From Batillaria attramentaria (taxonomy: Eukaryota; Mollusca; Gastropoda; Batillariidae): a DNA stretch of 64,000 nucleotides. Below, in pieces: positions 1 through 10,523 of the stretch (the stretch's first letter is position 1; every line of letters starts with the position of its first letter). A program made the position numbers and the translations under genes. The notes below the pieces were generated by a model, which made no database searches, was not told the DNA's origin, and saw only the letters and a program-made list of their open reading frames with translations. The DNA is taken from assembly GCA_018292915.2 (NCBI GenBank), contig JACVVK020000090.1:25001-89000 (forward strand). The letters are read 5' to 3'.

Positions 1-319
1 ATGAAGTGAAAAAAACTAGAGGAAAGTGCTGCGTGCTGCTCCCATGTGACAGTTCAAAGTTCATTGATAATTCTCTTTCTTGGTTGAAACCTTTTTCATT
101 GATGCAAAGATCGCCGTCAAACAGTAAGTAGGATTGCTACAGAGCACAACATCTGAGCCAATTAACATACATACATGGCGGAGAAGTTCTTCTTTCAAGT
201 CTTGTGGTTTCAAATGCACATGGATGATGCAAACTAAATTATAAAGTCTTCAAAGTTTGTTTCAGGAAAGTTCTTTCGTGTCTTGATCCACAGCAAACGT
301 GGGTACACGTGGGCCAAAG

Positions 320-1130
320 GTAAAATCTTGCACTACGAAGACAAACCTTACTCCTTTGATATAGAAAGCAAGACCATGCCGCTATGTTTGCATAGAATAT
401 AACATAGGAATAAATTTTATCAGGGCATTTGAAAATTGATTTTATTAGACATGTACATGTAACCGTTATGGTTATGCATGCATGTGCGATCCATGTTCAC
501 AGTTTGGTATTGGCAAATACCTACACGAATATCAATAAAAGTACATGTACACTTGAACGAATAGAGTGAAAACAGCGAACCAGAGTAAGGCATTGAGATT
601 GTCTATGTGTCCACTGTCTGATTGAAACATATAAGTATGTATGTAAAACTGAAAGGAACAACAGTTCACTGTCCACTGCCTCCCCCCTCCCCAATAGCCC
701 AACCAAGCACTTAGTACTGCAGGTAACTGTTCTAACGGTACAGTTTTTTCCCCTTTTGTAATGTATACCATTGTCAATTTTTTTTTGCAGTCACTGATAT
801 AATTATGATGACAAACCATGAGAATTTATATATTTCTGCGTTCCCATACCTAAAAAAAAAGAGATATAATAATAATAATAATAAAATGTTATCAGGGCAT
901 TTGACACCCATACGGCAGATGAGGCCCATTCAGATAACATGCACCGAAAAGGAAGAGAAATAAGCAAATTTTCCCCAAACGAGACCAGCTTCTACATTAG
1001 TGGAAACAGCACTTTCAGCTTGCATCATGGTTTTAAATGTACATAACGTTATGTCAGATAAATCTAACACGTCCGCCTAAAAATGAACACACTGAACTGG
1101 TTGCTTGTTTATTCAAATGAATTGGCAGGT
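320..1130. other. No gene seen
   Basis: AT-rich sequence with a short (AAT)n run near 869-885. Short open frames here have no recognisable domain or splice structure. Confidence 0.4.
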
Positions 1131-1136
1131 ACTTGT

Positions 1137-1394
1137 GCTCAGATGGTATCGTTCGCCCGTTACGTAGTGCAAATGTATACCAGTCAATTCCGTCGATAGT
1201 TCGCATAAAGTCGTAGAACGAAGTTAGCGGCCACGTGACTTCACCTCGCCAGACCCCGGAGTACATTTGCACCCCCTCCAGCGTTGCGGGGATACAGTCG
1301 CCCCCGTTAATGGACGACTGGAGTTTATTTGCCCCTCCTGCGCATGACTGGTATACATTTGCACTCCCTAACGGGCGAACAATACCAGCTGAGC
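1137..1394. repeat. Fold-back (inverted) repeat
   Basis: Bases 1137-1185 and 1346-1394 are reverse complements over 49 bp with 4 mismatches, separated by about 160 bp. Between the arms lies further related sequence (a 'acatttgcacc' motif near 1263). This resembles a MITE or fold-back element, but no target duplication was recognised. Short open frames crossing it are probably non-coding. Confidence 0.6.
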
Positions 1395-1804
1395 GATACT
1401 TGGCAAATGGATTGTTGAGCAGACTCCAGAGTTATGGCCCTTTCCCTACGGACATAATTATAGTCCACAATTACCTTCAGATGGATCAGCAAAACTCTTT
1501 CAGCATTGTTGCACACCCGGTGAAAATATTACTGGTTTGTTATTCTAACTCTTTCCCACTCACTAAGGTTTCCTGCCTTTGCATGTCAGACACAGTCAGT
1601 CGGTCTCCTCAATTACAAACAGCCGCTTCAAAGATTTTTTCCCTCCAGATTTTCACAGATTTTTCGCCTGTGCATAATTACGAGTATTACAGTCAGTCAG
1701 TCAGTCAGTCAGTCTCCTCATTTACGAACGGTTGATTCAAATATTTATTCGCTGTGAACCACCACTCACGATGGGAAATCAGCAATAGGATGTTGATATA
1801 CGTT

Positions 1805-1807
<3 letters not shown>

Positions 1808-1880
<73 letters not shown>
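1808..1880 (+). repeat. (TG)n microsatellite
   Basis: An uninterrupted TG array of about 36 units. It is one of roughly forty dinucleotide arrays in the window. Confidence 0.95.
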
Positions 1881-1882
<2 letters not shown>

Positions 1883-2429
1883 CACATGACTTTGGTGTTC
1901 TTATTTGTTTTAAATTTGTTTGAAGTTTGTTCCTCGTCACATTTAGGATATTTCATTTTTTAAACGGCAAGTTTGACAGACGAACAACTTTTGCCATTTT
2001 CCAATCAGTTATTTCAGTTTCAATTTCAGGTTTTCTTTTCAATTTCACTCTGGGAAGCCCTGAAGGTAAGTGGCAAACATTCTCATGTTTACGCCACTAG
2101 TCTTGTCATTCACTTTCTTTACCAACATGCGGTTTGTTTGTTTTGTTTGTTTGTTTTTGGTATGTTCAGAAACTTGTTTCATGTAATAGTAATACTCCAC
2201 ACTTTCTTTTTTTGTTTTTGGTTTATAAAAGATGCAATTCAGATTTCTCAGTAATGAACCTATTGTTTGAACACACATTCTAAAATAACAGGTGAAAATA
2301 ATGCAATTATAACATGTTACATTTAACAGCCACAACAAAATTCCATATGCCTTTTACTACATCAGCGGCACAATGTGTGTAATGGTGCCCCAGTTTCTAC
2401 TCTAGGGCATCCACGACTTCTGCACAGGT
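1881..2429. other. No gene seen
   Basis: AT-rich sequence with T-rich runs and no supported coding region, RNA gene or repeat-family match. Confidence 0.35.
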
Positions 2430-2859
2430 CAAATAACAAAGGTTACCACTCCGGGCGTGGTTCTGCCAGCTCATGATCAGAGGGCTGCCCATGTTGTCTC
2501 ACTTATGTACTCTTTCAAACGGCACTCATGATCAGGCGGTCTAAAGATAACGACTGAATTAGTTTTACATTATGGTTCTATGACATTTCTGCTACTGTTG
2601 TGGGGAGCCGGGGTGGCCAAATAGTAGAGCGTTGGAATCTCATTGCTCGGGTCCTGAGTTCGAATCCCGGCTGTGGCCAAATATTTGTGCCGGCCTTTTT
2701 ATCGTTGCCCCGTCTTTGATATCACCCTTACGTGGTGGAAAAGGACGTTAAACTCCCAAACACCCACCCACCCACCCACCCCGCCCTGCTACTGTTGTTG
2801 TTTGTGCTGCTGTTGTAGATAATCGTCTGTTGAGTTTCTTGGTTGGTTTTCATTTTACG

Positions 2860-2927
<68 letters not shown>

Positions 2928-3454
2928 TGTGCTAGTGCTGGAGATGCACGAGATTATTCTGGGGCAGCCTTTTAGTGCTGGTTGGACGCTGCATCCCTCG
3001 TGGGTATCGCCGCATGCTCACCTGATGAGGGTCCCATTGACCCGAAACCATGGTCGTGAGCGGCTAAAATCATCAGTTCATATGGCCTAGGTTGTACCGA
3101 CCACTTTCCTCCCGGTGGGAGAGCAATGGGGGCCCTATCAATGGTGAGATACCCTTAGAGTTCCGCCCAACACCCCCCCCCCCACCAATCCACTGTGGCT
3201 TGTAGCCGATGTAGGGCAAGAAAGGTTATCAGTTAGGGTGTGGTTCTGCCAGCTTACAATTCACTGTGCTCACCATGTTGTCCCAGTTATGTAATCTTCC
3301 AGTCATGATCAGGCGGTCTAAAAGAACATGACTGAATGAGTTTTACATTCGCATTATGGTTTGAATTTTTTTTTCTACTGGTTTTGTTGTTTGTTCTGTT
3401 GTTGTGGATATAGTTCTATTGTGTTTGTTGGTTGTTTCTCATTTTCCGATGTGT

Positions 3455-3530
<76 letters not shown>
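2430..3530. repeat. Local tandem duplication, one copy carrying a SINE
   Basis: Two diverged copies (about 2430-2925 and 3215-3530) share the order 'tggttctgccagct', 'catgatcaggcggtctaaa', 'gttttacatt', a TTG-rich stretch and a terminal (TG)n array. The first copy contains a SINE B insertion (2602-2785) that the second lacks, so the second copy acts as an empty site. Each copy ends in its own TG array (2861-2925 and about 3457-3530). Confidence 0.7.
2602..2785 (+). mobile_element. SINE family B, full length, with target duplication
   Basis: tRNA-derived head with a pol III A-box-like 'tggccaaatagtagagcg' and B-box 'gttcgaatccc', a middle part 'gtctttgatatcaccc', then the conserved tail 'gtggaaaaggacgttaaac' and (CCCA)n. 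It is flanked by the 13-bp duplication CTGCTACTGTTGT (2589-2601 and 2786-2798). The tail has no poly-A. This copy serves as the reference for the family here. Confidence 0.9.
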
Positions 3531-3533
<3 letters not shown>

Positions 3534-3713
3534 CTGAAGCTCAATGAGTCACATGAACATTTTACTGTCTTGCGGATATCGTTAGTCTTCATTTGTTTTC
3601 TCCCGTGCTACTCGGGTTTATGGGTTTTGTAATCACCTGTGTTTCTCATCAGAAATGGCGTGTTATCTACTTTCATTGTATCTACGGGTTTTGCGGTTTA
3701 CACACTTGAAAAG

Positions 3714-3716
<3 letters not shown>

Positions 3717-3789
<73 letters not shown>

Positions 3790-3910
3790 CACTGACTGGC
3801 ATGAATACCATTAATGAGATTTTTTTTATGTAATTACCATTAATGAGATTTTTGGTGTAAATACCATTAATGAGATTTTTGGTGTGAATACCATTAATGA
3901 GATTTTTTTC
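3717..3910. repeat. (AC)n microsatellite plus about 30-bp minisatellite
   Basis: An AC array (3717-3785) is followed by four imperfect copies of a roughly 30-bp unit containing 'taccattaatgagattttt' (3802-3910). Confidence 0.85.
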
Positions 3911-5190
3911 TCTTTTGTTGCTGTTCGCTTATTTGTTTGTTCGTGTAGTTTTAGAATGCACATGAACGCGATGAGCTCATCCCATTTATTTCGGTATGTG
4001 TTCTGTAATTTGTTGGAACGTGATGAGCAGCAGCCATCCACGGAGACCTTTTTTTTCCAGGGAAAGGGCAAAAACTCCGGACAGATTTCGTAATGGTGTT
4101 GTCTCCCTGCCAAGTCAAATTCTGTTGAGAATAAAACAGCATGAAATAAATAGTTGAACAGACGCTGTAAAACGGAATGAATGTTTGGTTCAAGTTTCTG
4201 CCTTCCGTCGTTCTATTGCAAAGAAGCGGTTTTGGACTGCGGTGCACGAAAAATTAGATAGAACCGCAAAACAGTACCAAGACATCAACGGAGAAGAAGA
4301 AGCAGAAAACAAACAAACAAACAAACCTAGACTATGCAAATAACAAAATGTAATTGCTAATTGCTAAAATCAGTTGTGATTGCTAATTTTCACTATTCTT
4401 TTTTGTTCTTTTCTGCCCAACATTTTTTTTTTCACACACAGTCCATGGTCTTTTGTCACCAAAGGATGGGTGTTGTGATATTTTTACTATTTTTTTCTGG
4501 TCCTTTTCTCGCCCACCGTTCCCCCCCCCCCCCGCGCCGTGTATGTCAGTACGTCCGCAGAGTTACCTTTTGTTTGTTTGTTGAAGTTATGTCCCATTTG
4601 TTTATGTCCTGAAGAAGGCGAAAGCCGAAACGTTGGCCTGTGCCGTCCTTTGTCAAAGTTAAGTGGTTTCTGTCCTTTTTATGTCGCTTTTATATGCAAA
4701 TAACTATAGATACAAAAACATGGAAAGTATCATGCAGTCACGCTTGTAAAGGTTTGCGCATGCAGTCAGACCTGTTGTGTTTTAATGCACTGTCAGGAAA
4801 ACTAACACGGCTTACCTTACACTGAGTAGATTAATCTGTTTGATGATGCGCATTCCGTGCATGAATAGCTCTGTAGATAAAAGAAAACCCCTTTTAGAAC
4901 GCGTCAGAGATGTTGCCCCCTCTGGGGAGGTGTGTGTGTGTGGGGGGGGGGGGGGGGAGGAATTGGAGGGAATGGCGTGGCGGGAGGGGGGGGGATGTAA
5001 AATGATAAACATCGGGCAATGTTTAACACCAGTACGTTTTGTTAACAGTCGTACTTTTCTGTAACCTCACTCAGTTGTCTTATACCGTTCCTACATCTCC
5101 GCTGTTGGTTTGAAACTGCGCCCCCTCCGACCTCTTCCCGCTCCCTTCTCCGCCACCACCCGTTCCACATACCCGAAAACTAGAAACAGA
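3911..5190. other. No gene seen; possible hammerhead-like motif
   Basis: No supported gene. Bases 4609-4632 read CTGAAGA, then a short GGC-GAAA-GCC hairpin, then GAAAC. This order resembles the conserved core of hammerhead motifs known from some retroelements. Poly-C and poly-G runs occur near 4523 and 4944. Confidence 0.35.
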
Positions 5191-5290
5191 CCATTGGAAT
5201 TGGCGTAGTGATTATGACGTCCGCCCAGAGAGCCTAGGGCATCTTGTTAGATTCCCCTGTTGGGCAGGAATATGTAATTTGTTTGGGAAA
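5191..5290 (+). repeat. Degenerate tRNA-like SINE fragment (family F)
   Basis: The sequence has a tRNA-like order: 'gtagtgattatgacgtccgc' resembling an A-box region, then 'gttagattcccc' resembling a B-box. A related tRNA-like piece, on the minus strand, is present in intron 1 of both gA and gB (about 34030-34110 and 41355-41425). Confidence 0.35.
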
Positions 5291-5887
5291 TTTTCCCATT
5301 CAAATTGAGTCAAAGCTGAAAATAGTAACACAAGATAGTGACACAAGACGGTGATATAAGACGCTACCCCAACTCTTTCGCCAGTTCCAGTGGTGTTCCT
5401 CCCAGGTCATGGGTGGAATCCACGGAGGGCTTGGAAGCTGGGGCAATTTTTATTATTCATGATGATGGAGATGAGGATGATGGTAAGATGATGCCATGGA
5501 GGTCCGTGTGGTTTGGGACTGCGGGACAGGGCCACCTTCCACGCTTCCTGTCATAAATATCCCATTAACCATGCTCGGGAACTACGGCATTTAGGGTGTC
5601 GATAGATTCTCTGGGACACAAAGTTTTCCCTGTCTCACGAATGCCAGACATAAATATCCCATTACCATGCTCGGGAACTACGGCATCTACGGTGTCGGCC
5701 GTATAATCATCCACATCATAAGACGTGTCATACTAAGGGAAGCACCCCCATAGTCGCACCCGTGAAGTGGGTGAATCTCGGCTGTGTGGCAACAGCCTCC
5801 CCATTGGGCCCATAGCACACCCGCTCTGGGTAGGAGCCGAACTAGGTAGGAAAAATTCCGATTGCCTCGGCTGGGACTCGAACCCGG

Positions 5888-6119
5888 TGTAGCATCCGGT
5901 CCGGTCCCCCCTCTGAAGTAGTCCCCCGGGGGACCAATTCGTGGCAAAAACTGCTCTATAATGGTCCCCCCCTTAGACATCCAGCCTCGTTTTCGACTGG
6001 TCCCCCTGGGCGATTTTGGTCCCCCCTCGCATCCAAAATAGGCCCCCTCTCGAACTGGTCCCCCTCTTTTCTAACCAATGTAGAGCTATGTCAGTATTTA
6101 TTTTTAACTTTATTGTTAC
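5888..6119 (+). repeat. Ginger1 left terminal inverted repeat
   Basis: It pairs with 10180-10402. It contains five direct and one inverted copy of GGTCCCCC, spaced through the first 180 bp, which may be transposase-binding sites (inference). Confidence 0.9.
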
Positions 6120-6856
6120 AAAACTTTATTGTCCCCAAAAGCACAGGGCCATAGGAACATTTTTTTTTCTTTTTTTTTCCCGATTTATGTGCTTGTTGTT
6201 ATTTTTGTGTGTGTGAGATATATTTGTTTGGTTGTTGGTTCTTGTTTCTTTCAGTTGTTTTTTTGCATTGGTTCTTTTTTTTTGTTTTTGTTTATGAGAT
6301 GGTTGTACCGAATACTAAACATTATTACTAGAATTTCAAACAATAAATAAATAAGTCAATCAATATTCTCTCTCTCTCTCTCTCTCTCTCTCCCCCCCCC
6401 CCCCCCCCCCCCCCCCCCCACTCTCTATCTCTCTCTCTCTAGCAAAACCTGAAATAGACATTTACGTTCTTTGACAAGAAAAACTTTATTTCAAAAGGTA
6501 TGTCCAGTCAAACTGTGTCAAAGAAACAAGAAATGAAACAAGAAACAGTTAATGAATAGCAAAGAGTTGCAACAGAAATTGTTAACCAGAGCGCTGTGCA
6601 CTTTATAACGCAACATAAATGTAAATTAATAAATTGTTAATCGCACATCTTGTCCTGAAATGAGCAAAATAATAACAATAGCAAAGTACAAAACAAACTT
6701 CTACCGTACTGTCTTTGCATGAAACGTCATCGAATGCATGAAAGTCCACATTTCCTGTCAATTTTTTTAAACTGGAAATAGCATTTAGAGAATAACATCA
6801 AAGACCAAGTATCTAATATTTTCTATACAACGCCATAGAAAAATATTTCTTCAAAA
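6120..6856. other. Ginger1 3' non-coding region
   Basis: Internal transposon sequence between the left TIR and the stop codon of the integrase gene. It is AT-rich, with a (CT)n / poly-C / (CT)n compound repeat at about 6367-6441. No further gene was seen. Confidence 0.6.
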
Positions 6857-9449
6857 TTAAGTAAGTGTCCATGACATGAAAACTAGTTGCCACCTTTGGC
6901 TTTCAGCGTACTTCAAGTAGACAGTCAAGACTGAGTACCAGTGTCTCAAATCATGACGCTTGAAACAACAAAAACAGCAGAAGACTAACAGTTCTGGTCT
7001 AAGGAGTGACACAAAAACAGGAGCAAAGTGATGTCCAAGATTCATTATATAAATTGCTCTGTCTGTTTTCAATGGGGCCGATTGCCAAACTGGCCCGTAT
7101 TTCAGCCACCTAGGTTGTCGGCCTGGAGCCTCTCTTGTGAACACATACACGGGCGTGTCCAAGAGGGTGGCTGCAGCAAATATCTCAACCTCGGTGGCCC
7201 AAGTACGGTCGTTTCTCATGTTTGATGTCGCGACGTAATTTTCACGTGCGCTCGTTCCGTAGAAGCGTTTGTCATTCTTTTCAATCCAATCGCAAATGAT
7301 ATTTCGGAATTCCTTATATTTCGACTCAGTCCCCAAAACAACAAAGCTCACAGACCGGAAAAAACAATTCCCATCTCCTTTTACGCTAACGCTATCGAGA
7401 GGTGTAGCCGTAATGTCAACTTCAACACTTTCCCTTGAGGGGTGCCGCCTGAAAAGTCTGGGGAAATTCAAACTGGAGGCCCGATCCTTTTGCCAGGCAC
7501 CATCAACGGGGTGGAACTTCATTCTCAATGGCGGCTGGCAAGAGGGGTCAGCCTGTGGATGATAGGAGGGGTCAGCCTGTGGAGCATGGGAGGGGTCAGC
7601 CTGTGGATGATAGGAGGGGTCAGCCTGTGGATGATAGGAGGGGTCAGCCTGTGGAGCATGGGAGGGGTCAGCCTGTGGAGTATGGGAGGGGTCAGCCTGT
7701 GGATGATAGGAGGGGTCAGCCTGTGGAGCATGGGAGGGGTCAGCCTGTGGATGATAGGAGGGGTCAGCCTGTGGAGCATGGGAGGGGTCAGCCTGTGGAT
7801 GATAGGAGGGGTCAGCCTGTGGAGCATGGGAGGGGTCAGCGTTGTCCTGTGTACGATCATGGAACAATTTGACGTTGCTGATATTGTAGAGATTCTTCAG
7901 TATTTTCCCACTTTTAGTGTTCTTCAGTTGAAGTCGACCCTTCGGCAACACACTTATGACCTCATATGGCCCGACGAATCTTGGTGCCATCTTGCCTCCC
8001 ATTCTGTGTACTCGTGCAGCATTGATGATTAAGACTTTGTCTCCGATGCGGAACCCGTGGTCATATGCACGCCTGCTGTCATAGTACTCTTTCTGCTTCT
8101 TCTGCGCCCTTGAAATGTTTTCACCAATTTTGTTCTTGACTTCCTCGTGAATCCCCTTCATAGTGTCCATGATTTCTTCGTTCAGATCTTGCTCGTTGGC
8201 ATCACCAGTGACGTCAAATGGTAGTTTTGCCTGCTCACCATACAATGCCAAAAAGGGTGAAAACTGTGTAGACTTGTGAACGGATGTTCGGTAGGCGAAC
8301 AGGGCTGCTGGCAAGAGTTCATCCCAATCATCATTGTCTGTGATCTTTACCAAAGTGTCTTTGAGTGTCCTATTGTCCCTCTCCCGTTGGCCGTTCGTCT
8401 CAGGGTGGTAGGCCGAAGAAATGCGATGGTTGATATTGAAACGGTCGGTGAGAATATCAAGCGCAAAGTTAATGAACTCACGGCCTTGGTCAGTTATGAG
8501 GGAATCAAACGCGCCAAAGATGCAGATGGTTTCGTACATGAATCTGGCAACTTCCTCTGAACTCTTGCACGGGATGGCCTTGGCAACGGGAAACTTTGTA
8601 AAGTGGTCTGTGAGGGCAACAATGTACTGGTTACCTCTGTCAGTGACCTGCAAAGGTCCTATGATGTCCATTCCAACGAGGCTCCACTTCTTTTTGGGCA
8701 CTGGGATGGGGTGAAGCGGTGCTGCTGGCTTCTTTCTGCAAGCGTTCATGTTCTGGCACACACAGCATGATCTGCAGTAGTCTTCAACCTCCTGTTTCAT
8801 TCCATGCCAGAAGTAACGCTCCAAGACCTAGAGAGAAAAAAGAGTAATGAAATATTTATAAATACTATGTCTTAAAGATAACTGGTAGATAACAGTGTGT
8901 GTGTGTGGGGGGGGGGGGGGGGTGTGAGTGAGAGAGAGAGAGAGAGAGAGAGAGCCAGCAAAGGAAATGTCTTCAATCCGGAAAATGTCCGTTATATACC
9001 GAAGACATCGGCTATACCGGAAAATTTACGTTATATACGGAGTCATCGGATATAACGTCCACCAGGACAAAAGTGGCCGCTATATCCGATGTGTTGGTTA
9101 TACCAGACATACCAGAAACACACAAAACCTCGTTCCCATTCTAAAGCCTGTTAAAACTGGGAGTACAAAAACGGGTGCTCACCTTCTTATAAGTCTTGTT
9201 CATCCCCAAATGTCCTCCGCTCACATAGTTGTCATGAAACTCTTGCAATATCTCTGGAACCTGGTTCCTCTTTGCCACGAGGATTCCGTCGTGGTAGAGC
9301 ACATCCTCTCGAATTGTGTATTTTGCAGCAGTCTTTCTCAACTGTCTCTTTTTAACTTTAGTCACATCACGGTTTTCCCCTTTCGCGGTCAGAGGGTAAG
9401 TGCCATTTTTCAAATAGTTCAACACGTTGTCATACAGAGTGTCGTCCAT
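6857..9449 (-). CDS. Ginger1 transposase: H2C2 zinc finger, DD35E integrase, GPY/F and OTU domains
   Basis: Two exons, complement of 9183-9449 and 6857-8827. The donor AAG|GTGAGC and acceptor CTCTCTAG|GTC join in phase 0. The first exon carries the start of an H2C2 finger (motif SGGHLGMNKTY) and the second continues it (YCRSCCVCQ). The integrase core shows D in GMDIIGPL, D in ITDQGREF and E in GQRERDNRTL, with exactly 35 residues between the second D and the E. A GPY/F-type segment (RFVGPYEV) follows, then about twelve 8-residue repeats of the type ADPSHAPQ/ADPSYHPQ. Last comes an OTU cysteine-protease-like domain (GDGNCFFRS near residue 490 of exon 2, His in NLGHHFAPV near its end). The reading frame is intact and the catalytic residues are present, so the element could be autonomous. 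The ATG at 9449 is chosen because a TATA-like stretch lies about 55 bp upstream; the frame is open further to an ATG at 9527. The OTU role is unknown. Confidence 0.9.
7540..7842 (-). repeat. 24-bp coding minisatellite in the transposase
   Basis: About 12 in-frame copies of a 24-bp unit alternate between two variants (ADPSHAPQ and ADPSYHPQ). It forms a Pro/His/Asp-rich linker between the integrase part and the OTU domain. Because 24 is divisible by 3, copy-number change would not break the frame. Confidence 0.95.
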
Positions 9450-9501
9450 GATGATAGTCAATGAAAAACGAAGACTGGTTGACGGAATGAATTGTCGTGT
9501 A

Positions 9502-9598
9502 CTTATAATTATAGGCATGTTTGACACGAGTCACGTGACGTGTCAAGAAGCGTGGCGATGTTTGACACGAGTCACGTGACGTGTCAAGAAGCGTGGCG
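9502..9598 (-). promoter_or_regulatory. Probable Ginger1 promoter: TATA-like site and tandem E-box palindromes
   Basis: Upstream of the transposase ATG (minus strand) lies a TATA-like AT stretch (about 9502-9514). Beyond it are two perfect 41-bp tandem units (9517-9557 and 9558-9598), each centred on a near-palindrome GACACGAGTCACGTGACGTG containing CACGTG. Placement suggests a core promoter plus duplicated binding sites; function is inferred. Confidence 0.45.
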
Positions 9599-9638
9599 AC
9601 CGTTTTCTCATCCCACAAAAAAAAAAAAAAAGAGAAAA

Positions 9639-9824
9639 CAAATCTAAACTTTTAAAAGTGATTTAACTTCGTAGATTTGCCGTTCTATGTAGCCTATACT
9701 TTTGTTTTTTAGTGGCGACCGTTTTCTCATCCCACAAAAAAAAAGAGAAAATAAAAAACAAAAGTATAGGCTACATAGAACGGCAAATCTACGAAGTTAA
9801 ATCACTTTTAAAAGTTTAGATTTG
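9639..9824. repeat. Perfect 73-bp inverted repeat inside Ginger1
   Basis: Bases 9639-9711 and 9752-9824 read as exact reverse complements, separated by 40 bp. The spacer repeats the sequence 'ggcgaccgttttctcatccc' found just before the left arm (9596-9615). It may be a local inverted duplication or a hairpin-forming regulatory or packaging structure. Confidence 0.85.
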
Positions 9825-9909
9825 ACACTGTAACCTTGACCCAGTTCAAGATCATCTTGAATAACATCTCTGTACAAAAATGAAAATAATTATACATATA
9901 ACGAAAGAG

Positions 9910-9912
<3 letters not shown>

Positions 9913-9995
<83 letters not shown>

Positions 9996-10098
9996 GTGCG
10001 TGCGTGCGTGAGTGAGTGTGCACGCGTGCGTGAGTGCGTGCATAATGTGTGTGTGTGTGTGTGTTTGAGAGATGGGGGGAGGAGAGAAAGTGTGGGGG

Positions 10099-10136
<38 letters not shown>

Positions 10137-10140
10137 GAGA
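9913..10140. repeat. (TG)n and (GA)n microsatellites
   Basis: A TG array (about 9913-9990), a GTGC/GTGA-rich transition, a second short TG array (10046-10063) and a GA array (about 10100-10132), all within Ginger1 between the gene and the right TIR. Confidence 0.9.
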
Positions 10141-10179
10141 GATCCAGAGTCACGTTTTCTACTGAGTTGACACACACTA

Positions 10180-10402
10180 TAACAATAAAGTTAAAAATAA
10201 ATACTGACTACATTGGTTAGAAAAGAGGGGGACCACTTCGAGAGGGGGCCTATTTTGGATGCGAGGGGGGACCAAAATCGCCCAGGGGGACCAGTCGAAA
10301 ACGAGGCTGGATGTCTAAGGGGGGACCATTATAGAGCAGTTTTTGCCACGAATTGGTCCCCCGGGGGACTACTTCAGAGGGGGGACCGGACCGGATCCTA
10401 CA
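10180..10402 (-). repeat. Ginger1 right terminal inverted repeat
   Basis: Reverse complement of the left repeat, ending in CTACA. It lacks a short stretch near the inner end that is present in the left copy. Confidence 0.9.
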
Positions 10403-10523
10403 CCGGGTCTCCAAAGTGCTAACCACTACACTACGGGGGCCGGTATGACATAAGATAGTGATACAACATAGTGACACCAGATGGTGATACACGATGATGA
10501 CACACGATGATGACTTGGCATAC

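Larger units (their letters stand above)
5888..10402 (-). mobile_element. Ginger1-type DNA transposon, apparently complete
   Basis: A 4515-bp element bounded by TGTAG at the left and CTACA at the right. The terminal inverted repeats are about 230 bp (5888-6119 and 10180-10402) and nearly identical apart from a short indel and a few substitutions. It is flanked by the 4-bp duplication CCGG (5884-5887 and 10403-10406); removing the element and one CCGG restores the host SINE sequence exactly. Inside is an intact integrase gene on the minus strand. From memory of the family, Ginger1 elements have TGTNR termini, CCGG-type target duplications and a gypsy-like integrase, all seen here. High similarity of the TIRs suggests fairly recent insertion. 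Confidence 0.92.
5364..10443 (-). mobile_element. SINE family C, split by a Ginger1 insertion
   Basis: A long (about 0.5 kb) tRNA-derived SINE on the minus strand. Its body runs from about 5364 to 5887 and its tRNA-like head resumes at 10403-10443. Other copies are at 32230-32712 (minus) and 42951-43440 (plus). The tRNA-like head contains 'tagtgtagtggttag' and 'gggttcgagtccc'. The body of this copy carries an internal partial duplication near 5550-5690. It lies within a GTGACAC-type repeat that continues on both sides (5318-5362 and 10444-10515), the same repeat type as in intron 2 of g2, so it probably inserted into intron 2 of g1. Confidence 0.75.

Noticed and set aside
266..319. Exon-like stretch between TTTGTTTCAG and GCCAAAG|GTAAAA, readable as KFFRVLIHSKRGYTWAK
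   Set aside because: Only 54 bp, two frames are open, and no neighbouring exon or known motif supports it.
1235..1735. 166-codon open frame on the plus strand
   Set aside because: It runs through the fold-back repeat and low-complexity CAGT repeats; no domain, no splice support.
5217..5240. Possible last exon of g1 (minus strand, CCTAG acceptor then a short frame to TAA)
   Set aside because: The same bases fit a tRNA-like SINE fragment on the plus strand, and the peptide does not match the family tail well.
7442..8032. Plus-strand open frames opposite the Ginger1 transposase
   Set aside because: They mirror the 24-bp coding repeat and have no domain of their own.
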